64,000 bases of DNA from an uncultured Clostridia bacterium. Its GTDB lineage: Bacteria > Bacillota > Clostridia > Lachnospirales > CAG-274. Position 1 is the stretch's first letter. The number at the start of each line of letters is the position of its first letter. The stretch covers positions 1 to 64,000 of the forward strand of contig CANRHR010000001.1 of NCBI GenBank assembly GCA_947630475.1, in the 5' to 3' direction. A program made the position numbers and the translations under genes. Shown in pieces: positions 8,719 through 16,749 of this stretch. Below the pieces are notes generated by a model that was given only the letters and a program-made list of their open reading frames with translations, was not told where the DNA came from and ran no database searches.

Positions 8719-10443
8719 ATGTATTCTTTTAAGGAATTGAAAAAAGCTGCAAAGCTCTCTGTAGCTGCAAAGGAAATGAAGCTTGCTGTGGTTGGTAACT
8801 GTGCAACGCAATTTTTTTCAAAATCGATACAAGGCTATGCAAAGCTTTTAGGAATGAACTTGAATGTTTATGATACGGATTACAATCAAATAGATGTTCA
8901 GCTGCTTGATCAAAACTCGGAGGTGTATCGATTTTCACCCGATAATATCCTTATATGGCTTGCAACAGATAAACTTTATGAAGAATTTTTAGATATGGAG
9001 CTTCAAGCAAGAGAAAGTTTTGCACAGGGAGTAATTGACAAACTCAATTTTTGGTGGGATCTTGTTGAAAAAAATTCAAAAGCAAGAATTATTCAGCCGA
9101 ACTTTACGGAAATTGACGATAAAGCACTTGGAAGCTACTCATGTAAAGTTGAAACGTCATTTATATATCAAATCAGAAAGCTGAACTTTCTTCTTCAAAA
9201 TGAAATAATCAAAAGAAAATCGGTTTATCCCGTTGATTTTCTTGCGGTGCAAATTCGCCAAGGGCTTAATTTATTTTATGATCCATCATTGTATTACAAT
9301 GCAAAAATGACTATATCCATGGAAAGCCTGCCATGGATTGCGAAGTCGGTTGTTGACGTTCTATCAGCAATGAACGGCAAAATTAAAAAATGTATTATTT
9401 TGGATTTGGACAACACCCTTTGGGGCGGGGTTATTGGCGATGACGGCATGGGTGGCATACAAATTGGAGAGCTTGGCGCAGGTCATGCCTTTGCGGATTT
9501 TCAGAGATGGCTCAAGCAGCTTAAAGAATACGGTATAATTTTAGCTGTTTGCAGCAAGAACAATGAAGACACAGCGAAAGAGCCTTTTGAAAGCCATGAA
9601 GAAATGATATTGAGATTATCCGATATTTCGATTTTTGTTGCAAATTGGCAGGACAAAGCATCAAATATAAAAATGATACAAGAAAGCTTGAATATCGGTA
9701 TGGATTCCATTGTTTTTGTTGACGACAATCCTTTTGAAAGAAATCTTGTAAAGACAATAATTCCCGACATAGAAGTACCAGAACTGCCGGAAGATCCTGC
9801 GTTGTATTTGGATTATCTTCAAAGCAAGAATTATTTTGAAACAGCATCTTATATAGGTAAAGGCTCTGACAGGACCGAGCTTTACAGAGCAGAGTTTGAA
9901 AGAAAAAAACTTCAAATGCAGTTTGGCTCTATCGATGATTATTTGATAAGCCTTGATATGATCGGAGAGGCAAAACCTTTTGAACCTGTAAGGTTTGCAA
10001 GAATTGCACAGCTTACCCAAAGGTCAAATCAATTTAACTTAAGAACGGTTAGATACACCGAGGACGAAATCGAAAGAGTTGCAAACGATGATCATTATCT
10101 TACTCTTTATTACACATTGAAAGATAAGTTTGGCGATCATGGGTTGGTATCAGTGGTGATAATGGAAAAAATCTCCGATAAAGAGCTTTTTGTTGACACA
10201 TGGCTTATGAGCTGTCGTGTGCTTAAGAGAGGTATGGAGGAATTTATTGTCAACAAAATGATTGAAACGGCAAAGAGTAATGGGTTTGAACAGGTGATAG
10301 GTGAATATATCCCAACGGCAAAAAATGCTATGGTTAAGGATATATATAAGACAATGGGCTTTGAGCAAACAGACGAAAACAAGTATTGTATCGATGTTGA
10401 CAGCTATAAGCCCCAAAATAATTATATTAAGGAGGAAGAATAA
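8719..10443 (+). CDS. FkbH-like protein (HAD subfamily IIIC, glyceryl-ACP synthase type)
   Basis: 574 residues. The N-terminal 200 residues form a nucleoside/SGNH-like region (VVGNCATQFF). A HAD domain starts with ILDLDNTLWGGVIGDDG at about residues 228-244 and continues with CSKNNEDTAKEPF and VFVDDNPFERNLV. A GNAT-like domain occupies about residues 430-560. FkbH proteins take 1,3-bisphosphoglycerate, remove the phosphate and load D-glycerate onto an acyl carrier protein. The immediate neighbour is an ACP, one base after the stop, which supports that reaction. FkbH is best known from polyketide starter and extender synthesis; here there is no polyketide synthase, and the partners are polysaccharide O-acyltransferases. 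Family is certain, substrate inferred. Confidence 0.9.
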   Translation: MYSFKELKKAAKLSVAAKEMKLAVVGNCATQFFSKSIQGYAKLLGMNLNVYDTDYNQIDVQLLDQNSEVYRFSPDNILIWLATDKLYEEFLDMELQARESFAQGVIDKLNFWWDLVEKNSKARIIQPNFTEIDDKALGSYSCKVETSFIYQIRKLNFLLQNEIIKRKSVYPVDFLAVQIRQGLNLFYDPSLYYNAKMTISMESLPWIAKSVVDVLSAMNGKIKKCIILDLDNTLWGGVIGDDGMGGIQIGELGAGHAFADFQRWLKQLKEYGIILAVCSKNNEDTAKEPFESHEEMILRLSDISIFVANWQDKASNIKMIQESLNIGMDSIVFVDDNPFERNLVKTIIPDIEVPELPEDPALYLDYLQSKNYFETASYIGKGSDRTELYRAEFERKKLQMQFGSIDDYLISLDMIGEAKPFEPVRFARIAQLTQRSNQFNLRTVRYTEDEIERVANDDHYLTLYYTLKDKFGDHGLVSVVIMEKISDKELFVDTWLMSCRVLKRGMEEFIVNKMIETAKSNGFEQVIGEYIPTAKNAMVKDIYKTMGFEQTDENKYCIDVDSYKPQNNYIKEEE

Positions 10444-10444
10444 C

Positions 10445-10696
10445 ATGACAAAAGAAAGTGTACTTAAAGATGTTGAGGAAATAATGAGAGAGGAGTTTGA
10501 AGATGACGAACTTGAGATAACATATGAAACCACAGCAGCTGATGTGGAAGAATGGGATTCTCTTGCGCATTTGAGCCTTATTCATGAAATAGAGGCAAAA
10601 TTTAAGATCAAATTTACAATGGGAGAAATACAAGATTCCAAAAATGTCGGAGAACTTTTAGATGCTCTTCTTAAGCACGTTGAAGAAAAGAAATGA
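10445..10696 (+). CDS. Acyl carrier protein
   Basis: 83 residues, acidic. The phosphopantetheine attachment site is EEWDSLAHLSL with Ser39. I used the ATG at 10445, preceded by AAGGAGGAAGAA; longer in-frame extensions run back into the FkbH gene and are not credible. The protein would carry a thioester-bound acyl group made by the upstream FkbH protein and processed by the downstream dehydratase and reductase, in the position DltC has in D-alanylation. It is not the fatty-acid ACP, since no fab genes are nearby. Confidence 0.92.
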   Translation: MTKESVLKDVEEIMREEFEDDELEITYETTAADVEEWDSLAHLSLIHEIEAKFKIKFTMGEIQDSKNVGELLDALLKHVEEKK

Positions 10697-10724
10697 GCAA
10701 TATTTTTGATGGTAGGGATGCATT

Positions 10725-11162
10725 ATGAATAGATACACATTTGAAGATTGTCAAATTGGAAAAAAAGAATCTTTTGAAGCAGAAATAACCGAAGAAAAAA
10801 TGGAAGCTTTCCGCATGATATCCGGAGATGTAAACCCGCTGCACACAGATGAGGATTTTGCACAGAAAAAAGGATTTGAAACAAAGGTTGTATACGGATT
10901 GTTGACGGCATCTTTTTTCAGTACTCTGGTCGGAGTTTATTTGCCGGGTGAAAGATGCCTTATTCAGGAAACAAACTTTAAGTTTTTAAAACCCGTGCAC
11001 ATATTGTGCGGGGGGGGGGCGCTTGAAATAACAGGCGAAGTTGCAGATCGAGATGAAAGAACAAAGCAGCTTATGCTCAAAGTGCGTATAAGGCGAAAAT
11101 CCGATAATGCTTTGGTTGTGCGTGGAAAGATGACAGTTGGAGTATTGGAGGATAAGTTATGA
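10725..11162 (+). CDS. MaoC-like hotdog dehydratase with internal G10 tract
   Basis: 145 residues. Hotdog-fold (R)-specific hydratase/dehydratase with the catalytic pair in SGDVNPLHTDEDFA (Asp35 and His40). Enzymes of this family add or remove water at a hydroxyacyl thioester. In this cassette the likely substrate is the ACP-bound product of FkbH; water loss from glyceryl-ACP would give enol-pyruvyl-ACP. A run of ten G at 11010-11019 falls in the codons for Cys-Gly-Gly-Gly after KPVHIL, where relatives usually have a shorter turn. The tract is in frame here, but gain or loss of one G would truncate the protein. The stop overlaps the next start as ATGA. Confidence 0.85.
   Translation: MNRYTFEDCQIGKKESFEAEITEEKMEAFRMISGDVNPLHTDEDFAQKKGFETKVVYGLLTASFFSTLVGVYLPGERCLIQETNFKFLKPVHILCGGGALEITGEVADRDERTKQLMLKVRIRRKSDNALVVRGKMTVGVLEDKL
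11010..11019 (+). repeat. G10 homopolymer inside the MaoC gene
   Basis: Ten consecutive G residues in an AT-rich region, inside a coding frame. Tracts of this length are prone to slipped-strand mispairing and often mark phase-variable surface-structure genes. A sequencing or assembly miscall of length is also possible at such a tract. Confidence 0.85.
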
Positions 11163-11887
11163 ATGATAATGTTTTGTTGGTTATGGGGGCATCATCAGAA
11201 GTCGGAATAAAGTTGATTGAAAAAGTAAAGGATAATTACAGTTTGATCTATGCTCATTATGGCAGCAGTCGATCTGAAATTGAAAAGCTTGGAGATATTG
11301 GAGGAAAACTCCGTTTGATTCAAGCTGATTTAAGAGATAAGTCTGCGATAGATACTATAATAAATCAAATTCAGCAGGAAGATGTTGTGCCAAATCATGT
11401 TGTTCTTCTTCCTGCCCCCAAAGTGAAAAACGAGAGATTTACAAAAACAAATTGGGAATCGTTCGAGGATAATATAAATATTTCATTGCGATCGGCGGTG
11501 CTTGTTTTGCAGTGGGTGTTAAAAAGGCTGACAAAAGAAAAAAGAAGTGGCAGAGTTGTTTTTATGCTTTCTTCATACACTGTAAATATCCCCCCGAGAT
11601 TTATGTCATCTTATGTTTGCGTTAAGTATGCTATGCTTGGTCTGATGAAGGCACTTGCTACGGAATATGATAGTAAGAATATTACTGTCAACGGAGTATC
11701 ACCCGGTATGATGGAAACTAAATTTTTGATGAATATTTTCGATTCCGTTATTGAGGATAATGCACAAAAAAGTCCTTTTGGGAGAAATCTTTTTGTTGAT
11801 GAAGTGATACCCACAATACAATATCTGCTTTCCGACGGTGCACAAAGACTAACAGGGCAGAATATTGTTGTGACAGGTGGTATGTAA
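11159..11887 (+). CDS. SDR-family reductase (FabG-like)
   Basis: 242 residues with a Rossmann fold: LLVMGASSEVGIKLI as the nucleotide-binding turn, serine in FMLSSYTVN, and the catalytic YVCVK (Tyr152, Lys156). The C-terminal GQNIVVTGGM is typical of 3-oxoacyl-ACP reductases and relatives. It should reduce a keto group on an acyl thioester with NAD(P)H. After FkbH and a dehydratase the fitting substrate is pyruvyl-ACP, giving lactyl-ACP. It overlaps the MaoC gene by four bases and is the last gene before the terminator at 11931. An ordinary sugar or alcohol reductase function is the alternative. Confidence 0.85.
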   Translation: MNDNVLLVMGASSEVGIKLIEKVKDNYSLIYAHYGSSRSEIEKLGDIGGKLRLIQADLRDKSAIDTIINQIQQEDVVPNHVVLLPAPKVKNERFTKTNWESFEDNINISLRSAVLVLQWVLKRLTKEKRSGRVVFMLSSYTVNIPPRFMSSYVCVKYAMLGLMKALATEYDSKNITVNGVSPGMMETKFLMNIFDSVIEDNAQKSPFGRNLFVDEVIPTIQYLLSDGAQRLTGQNIVVTGGM

Positions 11888-11930
11888 TAATTTGTGCCCT
11901 TAATTGATCGTTTAATAAAAAAATCGGCAG

Positions 11931-11981
11931 TACTGCCTATATTTGTTGCAGGGTATATTGCAAAATATAGGCAGTATTTTT
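11931..11981 (+). terminator. Strong terminator closing the acylation cassette
   Basis: A 14-bp perfect stem, TACTGCCTATATTT (11931-11944) with its complement at 11963-11976, an 18-nt loop and TTTTT. The small open frame that overlaps it is not a gene. Confidence 0.85.
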
Positions 11982-12249
11982 ATGATGTTATTGCTAGGCA
12001 TTATTATTACGCTCAAAATATAAATATATTGATTATTCATGATATAACGATAGTTTTATATAAATTTATATGTTCTGTATTATAAATGAATACAAGAACA
12101 ATGTGGCAAATTATTACGAGAGCTGCAAGCACTTTCACTAAAACAAATGAGGAAGCTTCATCAAGCGTAAACAGAAAAATTGTTAATTGATAATAATGGA
12201 AAGACCAATAGTATAGAGAGAAATTTATATGATTTACAAAAAAATGTTA
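11982..12249. other. Intergenic sequence left of the IS remnant
   Basis: No supported gene. Short frames of 29 residues (plus, from 12101) and about 50 residues (minus) have no ribosome binding site or recognisable family. The stretch may be older insertion or deletion debris. Confidence 0.4.
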
Positions 12250-13144
12250 CTATAGTAATCCTATAAATTATTACCTTAAGCCAACAGCAGAAAACCAACC
12301 AAATGAAGCAAGAGAATTATTGGTAGAAGCATACGAAAAAATAGGTAATGCAAGAGAAGCTGCCGAATGTTTTGGAGTTGACACAAGTACGGTATATCGT
12401 CTGAATCGCCAAAAGAAAGCAGCCGGTTCAGTAAAGCTTAGAATAAATACTCAAGGAAGAAAACCGTTATTATCTGCAGAAGATTTGTCAAATATTGATA
12501 AAGTAATTCAAGAACAGTCTGATATAACAATAGATGAAATAATAGAAAAACTTGATCTGCATGCTGCAAATGAAACTGTTCACAAAGCAGTTATAAAAAT
12601 GGGATATGTTTATAAGAAAAAATCTCTTTATGCTTCGGAGCGTGAACGCTCCCGATGTGAAAAATAAAAGAAAAATATGGCTTGAAAATCTTCCCAATTA
12701 TGCAAAAGAAAAGCTTGTATTCATTGATGAAAGTGGAGTAAATACAAATATGACAAAAATTTACGGTCGTTCTATCGAAGGAACACGCTCTGTTGATAAA
12801 ACACCGTTAAATACACCTGCAAATACAACAATTCAACTCTAAATGATGGAGATATTATTGTTATGGACAATATGCGCTCTCATCATGTAAAAAAAGTTTC
12901 GGAAACAATAAACAATTTGGAAAAACATTTGACTTTACTGTATTTGCCTCCATATAGTCCGGATTTTGATCCTATTGAAATGATGTGGTCAAAAATAAAA
13001 TCTATTTTGCGTAAAATAAAAATAAGGGATGTTTCTATGCTTTTAGATACCATTAATACTGCTTTTTTAAAAATCACATTATTCGATTGCATTGGTTGGT
13101 TTTCTGCTGTTTGCTTGAGGTAATAATTTACAGGATTGCTATAG
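12250..13144 (+). mobile_element. Decayed IS630-family insertion sequence
   Basis: Bounded by terminal inverted repeats at 12250-12302 and 13092-13144 that match at 49 of 53 positions by my alignment. TATA occurs at both outer ends (12251-12254 and 13140-13143), fitting the TA target-site preference of IS630/Tc1 elements. The transposase inside is frameshifted and has lost its middle, so the element cannot move by itself. The well-kept ends could still be mobilised by a related transposase. It lies exactly between the accessory glycan region and the conserved nusB operon. Confidence 0.88.
12302..13123 (+). pseudogene. IS630-family transposase, broken
   Basis: Three pieces in different frames. 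The first (to 12667) has the helix-turn-helix region GNAREAAECFGVDTSTVYRL and ends by frameshift after YVYKKKSLYASERER. The second (about 12640-12842) has the first catalytic Asp in KLVFIDESGVNTNM. The third (about 12843-13123) has DGDIIVMDNMRSHH, with the second Asp, and LPPYSPDFDPIEMMWSKIK, with the catalytic Glu. The stretch between the first and second Asp is far too short compared with intact members, so a deletion of roughly 150-250 bp is likely near 12840. Not functional. Confidence 0.9.
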
Positions 13145-13246
13145 AGAAAAGTATGCAATCTGAAAGTATTTGTATGAAATCAGCAAAGAAGAAAAAATTA
13201 TATCTTTATAATAATAAATTTATTTTACATAACAAAAAATATAAGT

Positions 13247-13274
13247 TTGCAAAAACCTTAAAATCTGATATAAT
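13247..13274 (+). promoter_or_regulatory. Probable promoter of the nusB operon
   Basis: TTGCAA (13247-13252), a 16-base spacer and TATAAT (13269-13274), about 130 bases upstream of nusB. It lies just outside the right end of the IS remnant, so the insertion did not separate promoter and gene. Confidence 0.55.
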
Positions 13275-13402
13275 AAGAAATAATTGTAAAATAATAATGG
13301 TATATTTGCTTAAAAAAAGCATTCCAAGTACATGGTATTTCAGCGTTTTATCCGATTGATCTGTTATATGTTATGGCAATATGTTAAGGAGTTTATTCTG
13401 TT

Positions 13403-13879
13403 ATGAGCGAGGAAAACAAAAAATATGCAAAAATGGAAACAAGAAGAGAATCAAGAAATCATGTTTTCAATATAATATTTCAAAGTGAATTTCATGATTT
13501 AAATGAACTTGAGCAAGCAACCAAACAATATTATGAAATTTTGGATGACGAGGCTTTGGAGGAAGAAAAAATTAATCCTAATTTTTGCCGTCCAACGCTT
13601 GATAAAGCTTTTATTGAATCTGAGCTTAACGGAATAAGAAAAAATCTTGAACAAATAGACAATATAATAAATGAATATTGCGTAGGATGGAGTGTTTCAA
13701 GAATTTCCAAAATAGATTTGGCTATTTTAAGGCTTGCTGTTTATGAAATAATGTTCAGAGATGATATTCCTGATGGAGTTTGTGTAAACGAGGCTGTTGA
13801 ACTTGCAAAAAAATATTCACACTCAAAATCTCCTTCATTTATTAACGGAGTTTTGGGCAATATTTTAAACAACAAGTAA
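13403..13879 (+). CDS. nusB: Transcription antitermination factor NusB
   Basis: 158 residues, all-helical NusB domain. TRRESRNHVFNIIFQSEF at the N-terminus and AILRLAVYEIMFRDDIPDGVCVNEAVELAKKYS near the C-terminus are family signatures. With NusE (S10) it binds boxA in rRNA leaders and supports processive transcription. There is an acidic insertion around residues 45-70. It heads the conserved nusB-xseA-xseB-ispA order. RBS AAGGAG is upstream. Confidence 0.95.
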   Translation: MSEENKKYAKMETRRESRNHVFNIIFQSEFHDLNELEQATKQYYEILDDEALEEEKINPNFCRPTLDKAFIESELNGIRKNLEQIDNIINEYCVGWSVSRISKIDLAILRLAVYEIMFRDDIPDGVCVNEAVELAKKYSHSKSPSFINGVLGNILNNK

Positions 13880-13934
13880 ATCCTCGTTTTTTGAGCGGTT
13901 ATATCATTGACAGGATAAAAAAGGATTAAATAAA

Positions 13935-15125
13935 ATGGTTTACACTGTAAGTCAGATAAATAAATATATAAAAGGAATTTTAGATAATGATTTTGTTTTG
14001 AATAATATTTATATTGAAGCTGAAATATCAAATTTTAAGCTTCACAGTTCTGGACATCTGTATTTTACAATAAAGGATGAGCAAAGCTCAATGAATGCCA
14101 TAATGTTTAGAAGTTTTGCTCAAAATCTTAAATTTATGCCTTACAATGGATTAACTGTAACTGTTTTCGGTTATATCTCCCTTTATGAAAAAACAGGGCA
14201 ATATGCTTTTTATGCGGAAGTTATGGAGCCAAAAGGAATAGGCGCTTTATATATGGCATATGAAAAATTAAAAAATCGTCTTGCTAAGGCAGGTTTGTTT
14301 GATGAAATACATAAAAAGCCCATTCCTGCTTTTTCAAAGACGATTGCTGTAATAACCTCTCCTACGGGAGCGGCTGTAAGGGATATAATAAGAATATCCC
14401 AAAGAAGAAACCCCGGTATTAAAATTGTGATATCTCCCACATTAGTTCAGGGAGAAAATGCAGCCGATGATATTGTAAGAGCCATAAAAGAAGTAAATGA
14501 ATGGGCAGGAGCCGATGTTATTATTCTCGGCAGAGGAGGCGGCTCTATAGAAGACCTATGGGCGTTTAATGAAGAAAAGGTTGCAAGAGCTGTTTTTGAA
14601 TCCAAAATTCCTATAATATCGGCCGTAGGGCATGAAACCGATTTTACAATTTCCGATTTTATTGCAGATATGAGAGCATCAACGCCATCTGCGGCGGCAG
14701 AGCTTGCGGTTGCGGAAATAAAGGGTATGAATGAGAAAATTAAAATGCTTAATAATAATTTTAACAAAGCTTTTCTTATTAAATATGAAGCGTTTAAAAA
14801 TAAATTTAAAGAATTAAATAGCCGCATTGCATTTAAAAGATTTCCTCAAAAAATTTTAGAAAATGAAATTTATGTTGAAAATATTGCCAAAAAACTTAAT
14901 TTTATTATTTTGCATAAAAAAGACAATTTTAAAAATAAATTTTTGAGGGCAAGTGACAGGCTTGAGTCTGCATCTCCCATCAATATTTTAAAAAAGGGAT
15001 ATGCAATAGTATTAAACGATAAAAATAAATTCGTAAAGAGAATAGAAGATGTTGAAATAGGGGATAAAATAAAAATAAAGCTAAACAACGGAAATATTTT
15101 GGCTGAAGTTAAAGATAAGGAGTAG
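13935..15125 (+). CDS. xseA: Exodeoxyribonuclease VII large subunit
   Basis: 396 residues. N-terminal OB-fold (about residues 1-100) that binds single-stranded DNA, then the catalytic region with TSPTGAAVRDIIRISQRRNP and GRGGGSIEDLWAFNEE, followed by VGHETDFTISDFIADMRASTPSAAAE split across the domain, and a coiled-coil C-terminus. It degrades single-stranded DNA from both ends with the small subunit encoded three bases downstream. Confidence 0.97.
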   Translation: MVYTVSQINKYIKGILDNDFVLNNIYIEAEISNFKLHSSGHLYFTIKDEQSSMNAIMFRSFAQNLKFMPYNGLTVTVFGYISLYEKTGQYAFYAEVMEPKGIGALYMAYEKLKNRLAKAGLFDEIHKKPIPAFSKTIAVITSPTGAAVRDIIRISQRRNPGIKIVISPTLVQGENAADDIVRAIKEVNEWAGADVIILGRGGGSIEDLWAFNEEKVARAVFESKIPIISAVGHETDFTISDFIADMRASTPSAAAELAVAEIKGMNEKIKMLNNNFNKAFLIKYEAFKNKFKELNSRIAFKRFPQKILENEIYVENIAKKLNFIILHKKDNFKNKFLRASDRLESASPINILKKGYAIVLNDKNKFVKRIEDVEIGDKIKIKLNNGNILAEVKDKE

Positions 15126-15127
15126 AT

Positions 15128-15379
15128 ATGGCAAGAAAAAAACAAACTTATGAGCAGGCTCTTGAAAGACTTGAAAAAATAACGGAGCTTATTGAAGACG
15201 AAAGCACAACTCTTGAGGAGGCTGTTAAACTTTATAAGGAGGGCGCAAATCTTTCATTATTTTGTTCCGAAGGACTGATAAAAATGGAACAGGAAATTTC
15301 TGTTTTAAAAAAGAATCTGGATGGAAGCTTTAGTCTTGAAAGATTTGAAACGGCGGAGGAAGCAGATTATGATGAATAA
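15128..15379 (+). CDS. xseB: Exodeoxyribonuclease VII small subunit
   Basis: 83 residues, helical hairpin: YEQALERLEKITELIEDES followed by LEEAVKLYKEGANL. It assembles on the XseA coiled coil. Starts three bases after xseA and overlaps the ispA start by 11 bases, suggesting translational coupling. Confidence 0.96.
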   Translation: MARKKQTYEQALERLEKITELIEDESTTLEEAVKLYKEGANLSLFCSEGLIKMEQEISVLKKNLDGSFSLERFETAEEADYDE

Positions 15380-16235
15380 TGATTATATAGAAAAAATAAA
15401 TAATAAACTTAATGAATATCTTAAGCCTGTGTATCCTAACGAAATTTATAATGCAATGGCATACAGCGTAAATGCAGGAGGGAAAAGATTAAGACCTATT
15501 ATTCTGATTGCCGCATGCGAAGCTTTGGGCGGCTGCATAGATGAAGCTCTTCCTTTTGCCTGCTCAATTGAAATGATTCATACTTATTCTTTGATACATG
15601 ATGATCTTCCTGCGCTGGATAACGATGAGCTAAGACGAGGAAAACCTACCTGCCATATGCAATTTGATGAAGCTATTGCAATTTTGGCAGGAGATTCTCT
15701 TTTAAATATGGCTTACGAAATAATGAGTTCAGAGGCTTTAAAGGCTATGGATAAAAAATTTTTAAAAGCTATGAGCTTTATTGCACAGGCAGCGGGAACA
15801 AAAGGAATGATAGGCGGTCAAGTTGTGGATATCCTCTCAGAGAGTAAAATTATCGATGCGGATACATTGATTTATATACATAAAAATAAAACAGCGGCTT
15901 TAATAAAAGCTGCTCTTAAAGCAGGAGCTGCCATTGGAGGCGCTGACAATAAAATACTTGATGCCTTTGATTTGATTGGGGAAAAAATTGGGATTGCATT
16001 TCAAATTAAAGATGATATATTGGATGTGACAAGCACTGAAGAGATTTTGGGAAAACCTGTATTAAGCGACGAAAAAAACAGTAAAAATACATATGTCAGC
16101 ATATATGGTTTGGAAAAAGCTCAGTCTGACTATAACAGCCTAAGCGCTGAAGGATTGAAGCTCATTGCCGAGGTAAGCGGCGAAAACAGCTTTTTATACA
16201 ACTATGTAAAAGAGATTTCGGCAAGAATCAACTAA
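15369..16235 (+). CDS. ispA: Farnesyl (or geranyl) diphosphate synthase
   Basis: 288 residues. Condenses isopentenyl diphosphate with allylic diphosphates to feed undecaprenyl and quinone synthesis. The first aspartate-rich motif is HDDLPALDNDELRRG, the second is KDDILD. GGKRLRP at residues 36-42 binds the diphosphate. I chose ATG 15369 because GGAGG at 15355-15359 is at the right distance; an upstream frame start at 15321 would lie deep in xseB. A precursor supply role is shared with dxs, two genes on. Confidence 0.95.
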   Translation: MMNNDYIEKINNKLNEYLKPVYPNEIYNAMAYSVNAGGKRLRPIILIAACEALGGCIDEALPFACSIEMIHTYSLIHDDLPALDNDELRRGKPTCHMQFDEAIAILAGDSLLNMAYEIMSSEALKAMDKKFLKAMSFIAQAAGTKGMIGGQVVDILSESKIIDADTLIYIHKNKTAALIKAALKAGAAIGGADNKILDAFDLIGEKIGIAFQIKDDILDVTSTEEILGKPVLSDEKNSKNTYVSIYGLEKAQSDYNSLSAEGLKLIAEVSGENSFLYNYVKEISARIN

Positions 16236-16261
16236 ACGAAATCAGCAAAGGGAGGCTTTTG

Positions 16262-16714
16262 ATGGAATATTTAAGTCAGTTTTTCAGCAACAGAATAATT
16301 GGAGTGGGCGCTTTATCTTGGGCGGCAGCTCAGATAATAAAAATTATTTTGGATTTTTTAGCGAATAAAAAAATTAATTTTACCCGTTTGTTAAGCTCGG
16401 GCGGTATGCCAAGCTCACACAGTTCTTTTGTTACCTCGGTTTCTATGTATATGGGGTTTACGGAAGGTTTTGATTCACCTATATTTGCTTTGTGCTTTGC
16501 TTTTTCTATGGTTGTTATGTATGATGCGGCAGGGGTAAGAAGAGCTGCGGGAAAACAGGCGGAAATATTAAACCTCTTTATAGAAAATGCAGAAAGTATC
16601 GGCCTGAAAATTGACAAAAAATTAAAAGAGCTTCTTGGACACAGCCCAATAGAGGTGTTTGCAGGGGCAATATTGGGCATTATTGTTGCTGCCATTTTTT
16701 ATAAATTTCGGTAA
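16262..16714 (+). CDS. DUF212 / divergent PAP2-family membrane protein
   Basis: 150 residues, four hydrophobic segments. SSGGMPSSHSSFVTS and YDAAGVRRAAGKQAEILN are the conserved blocks of the DUF212 family, which is distantly related to PAP2 phosphatases; the SxxxH arrangement is kept. Substrate is unknown. Its place between the prenyl diphosphate synthase and Dxs suggests a lipid-phosphate, perhaps prenyl-phosphate, role. The ATG at 16262 follows GGGAGGC. Confidence 0.9.
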   Translation: MEYLSQFFSNRIIGVGALSWAAAQIIKIILDFLANKKINFTRLLSSGGMPSSHSSFVTSVSMYMGFTEGFDSPIFALCFAFSMVVMYDAAGVRRAAGKQAEILNLFIENAESIGLKIDKKLKELLGHSPIEVFAGAILGIIVAAIFYKFR

Positions 16715-16749
16715 AATTCATTAAAATTTAAGGAAAAGTGGTAATTATT

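Noticed and set aside
11894-12085. 63-residue open frame after the SDR gene
   Set aside because: It reads through the 14-bp terminator stem at 11931-11976 and resembles no family.
13087-13359. 90-residue open frame after the IS remnant
   Set aside because: It covers the right terminal repeat and the nusB promoter, and its composition is that of AT-rich noncoding DNA.
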